A DNA stretch of 23,501 nucleotides from JBEIDK01 sp040383485 (GTDB taxonomy: Bacteria; Bacteroidota; Bacteroidia; UBA4408), in contig JBEIDK010000035.1 of assembly GCA_040383485.1 (NCBI GenBank), forward strand, positions 1 through 23,501, written 5' to 3'. Positions within the stretch are counted from its first letter, which is position 1. The number at the start of each line of letters is the position of its first letter. Positions 22,954 through 23,501 of this stretch are shown piece by piece. The notes beneath the pieces were generated by a model. That model had not been told where the DNA came from and did no database searches. It saw nothing but the letters and a program-made list of their open reading frames with translations. A program made the position numbers and the translations under genes.

Positions 22954-23501
22954 TTATTCATTTGGTGATGCTTCATTTGAAATTGATTCAGTTTTTGGTT
23001 TTTCTTGTTCGTTAATCAAAGCATCCATCATTTTTATTTGTTCACGTAGTTTTTTCATTTCAGTGTGTGCTGCATCAATCCTCCCCTTTACCTCTTTTAA
23101 AACTACTTCGGCGTTTTTACTTTTAGCAAAAAAACTTATATTATTCTCTTGCTGAGCAATATCTGCTTGTATTTTCTTAATCTTTTCTTGTAAGCGAACC
23201 TTATCTTCCCTTAGCCTATCATTACCTTTTGGAGACTGAACAACATTTTGATATTTGGCTCTGAATAAGTTTTTATTCTGCTCTCCCATTCTACCCCTCA
23301 CTTTATCAAATTGTGCATCCATTGCTTTGCGGTAATTATCATTGATACGTTCTTTCTCTTTCATAGGAACATGTCCAATTCCAATCCATTCAGCTTGCAA
23401 CGCCTTCAATGCTTCAATAGTTTCATTATTGTCTTCTAACAGTTCAAAAGCTACAACTTTTCTTATCAATTCCTCTTTTGCATTTAAGTTTTCGGCATTC
23501 A
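22954..23501 (-). CDS. DUF349-domain protein (5' end cut by window edge)
   Basis: An open minus-strand frame runs from the right edge to the stop at 22954, about 181 residues of the C-terminal part. It has a DUF349 repeat: ALQAEWIGIGHVPMKEKERI, then NDNYRKAMDAQFDKVR. After it comes a long charged coiled coil (RLQEKIKKIQADIAQQENNI, KGRIDAAHTEMKKLREQIKM) and an acidic tail. DUF349 proteins carry several such helical repeats of the form W..IG.VP. Their role is not established. The frame continues upstream through NAENLNAKEELIRK, so the true start lies beyond the window. Confidence 0.88.
   Translation of the reverse strand, partial: NAENLNAKEELIRKVVAFELLEDNNETIEALKALQAEWIGIGHVPMKEKERINDNYRKAMDAQFDKVRGRMGEQNKNLFRAKYQNVVQSPKGNDRLREDKVRLQEKIKKIQADIAQQENNISFFAKSKNAEVVLKEVKGRIDAAHTEMKKLREQIKMMDALINEQEKPKTESISNEASPNE

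Overview
The window is AT-rich bacterial chromosome, almost certainly from a member of the Bacteroidota. The evidence is a TonB-dependent receptor paired with a DUF4249 lipoprotein, several promoters of the Bacteroidota type (TTG, 17-19 bases, TAnnTTTG), a tmRNA whose tag ends in NYALAA, a GlsA/GlsB-type glycine-lipid gene pair, a futalosine-pathway menaquinone gene (mqnC), a secreted protein with a probable type IX secretion C-terminal domain, and few recognisable Shine-Dalgarno sites. I cannot place it below phylum level.

Layout. 1-500: ubiX (minus, cut by the left edge), divergent from lpxD (plus), which converges on the DUF4249/TonB-dependent receptor operon (minus, 1645-4968). The receptor is divergent from typA/bipA (plus, 5239-7038). 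7039-7825 is about 790 bp without a protein gene and holds nested inverted repeats that look like remnants of small mobile or foldback elements. 7826-8188 is the tmRNA gene ssrA, with a strong terminator. 8578-14090 is a compact polysaccharide set: Wza-type export lipoprotein, Wzc-type co-polymerase/tyrosine kinase with a ten-unit Gly-Tyr tail, RmlC-type epimerase, an OmpR-type response regulator with no kinase beside it, and a WbpP-type UDP-GlcNAc 4-epimerase. No glycosyltransferase, flippase, polymerase or rmlA/B/D lies in the window.

14151-15275 is mqnC, followed by tRNA-His(GTG). A shared hairpin terminator separates the tRNA from a convergent GNAT acetyltransferase and a secreted protein (both minus). 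mutL (plus, 16967) converges on an ECF sigma factor (minus). From 19655 comes a plus-strand run: glsA-like and glsB-like acyltransferases, then a lipoprotein and a small secreted protein of unknown function. A bidirectional terminator at 22898-22930 separates these from a DUF349 protein (minus) cut by the right edge.

Themes. Most identifiable genes serve the envelope: lipid A (lpxD), outer-membrane uptake (TonB receptor/DUF4249), capsule or exopolysaccharide export, aminolipids (gls genes), and several lipoproteins or secreted proteins. The rest is housekeeping: translation (typA, ssrA, tRNA-His), mismatch repair (mutL) and quinone synthesis (ubiX, mqnC). I found no convincing new defence or mobile system. 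The points most worth a second look are the foldback structures between typA and ssrA, the loss of endonuclease motifs in MutL, the Gly-Tyr tail of the kinase, and the unknown lipoprotein/secreted pair after the gls genes.
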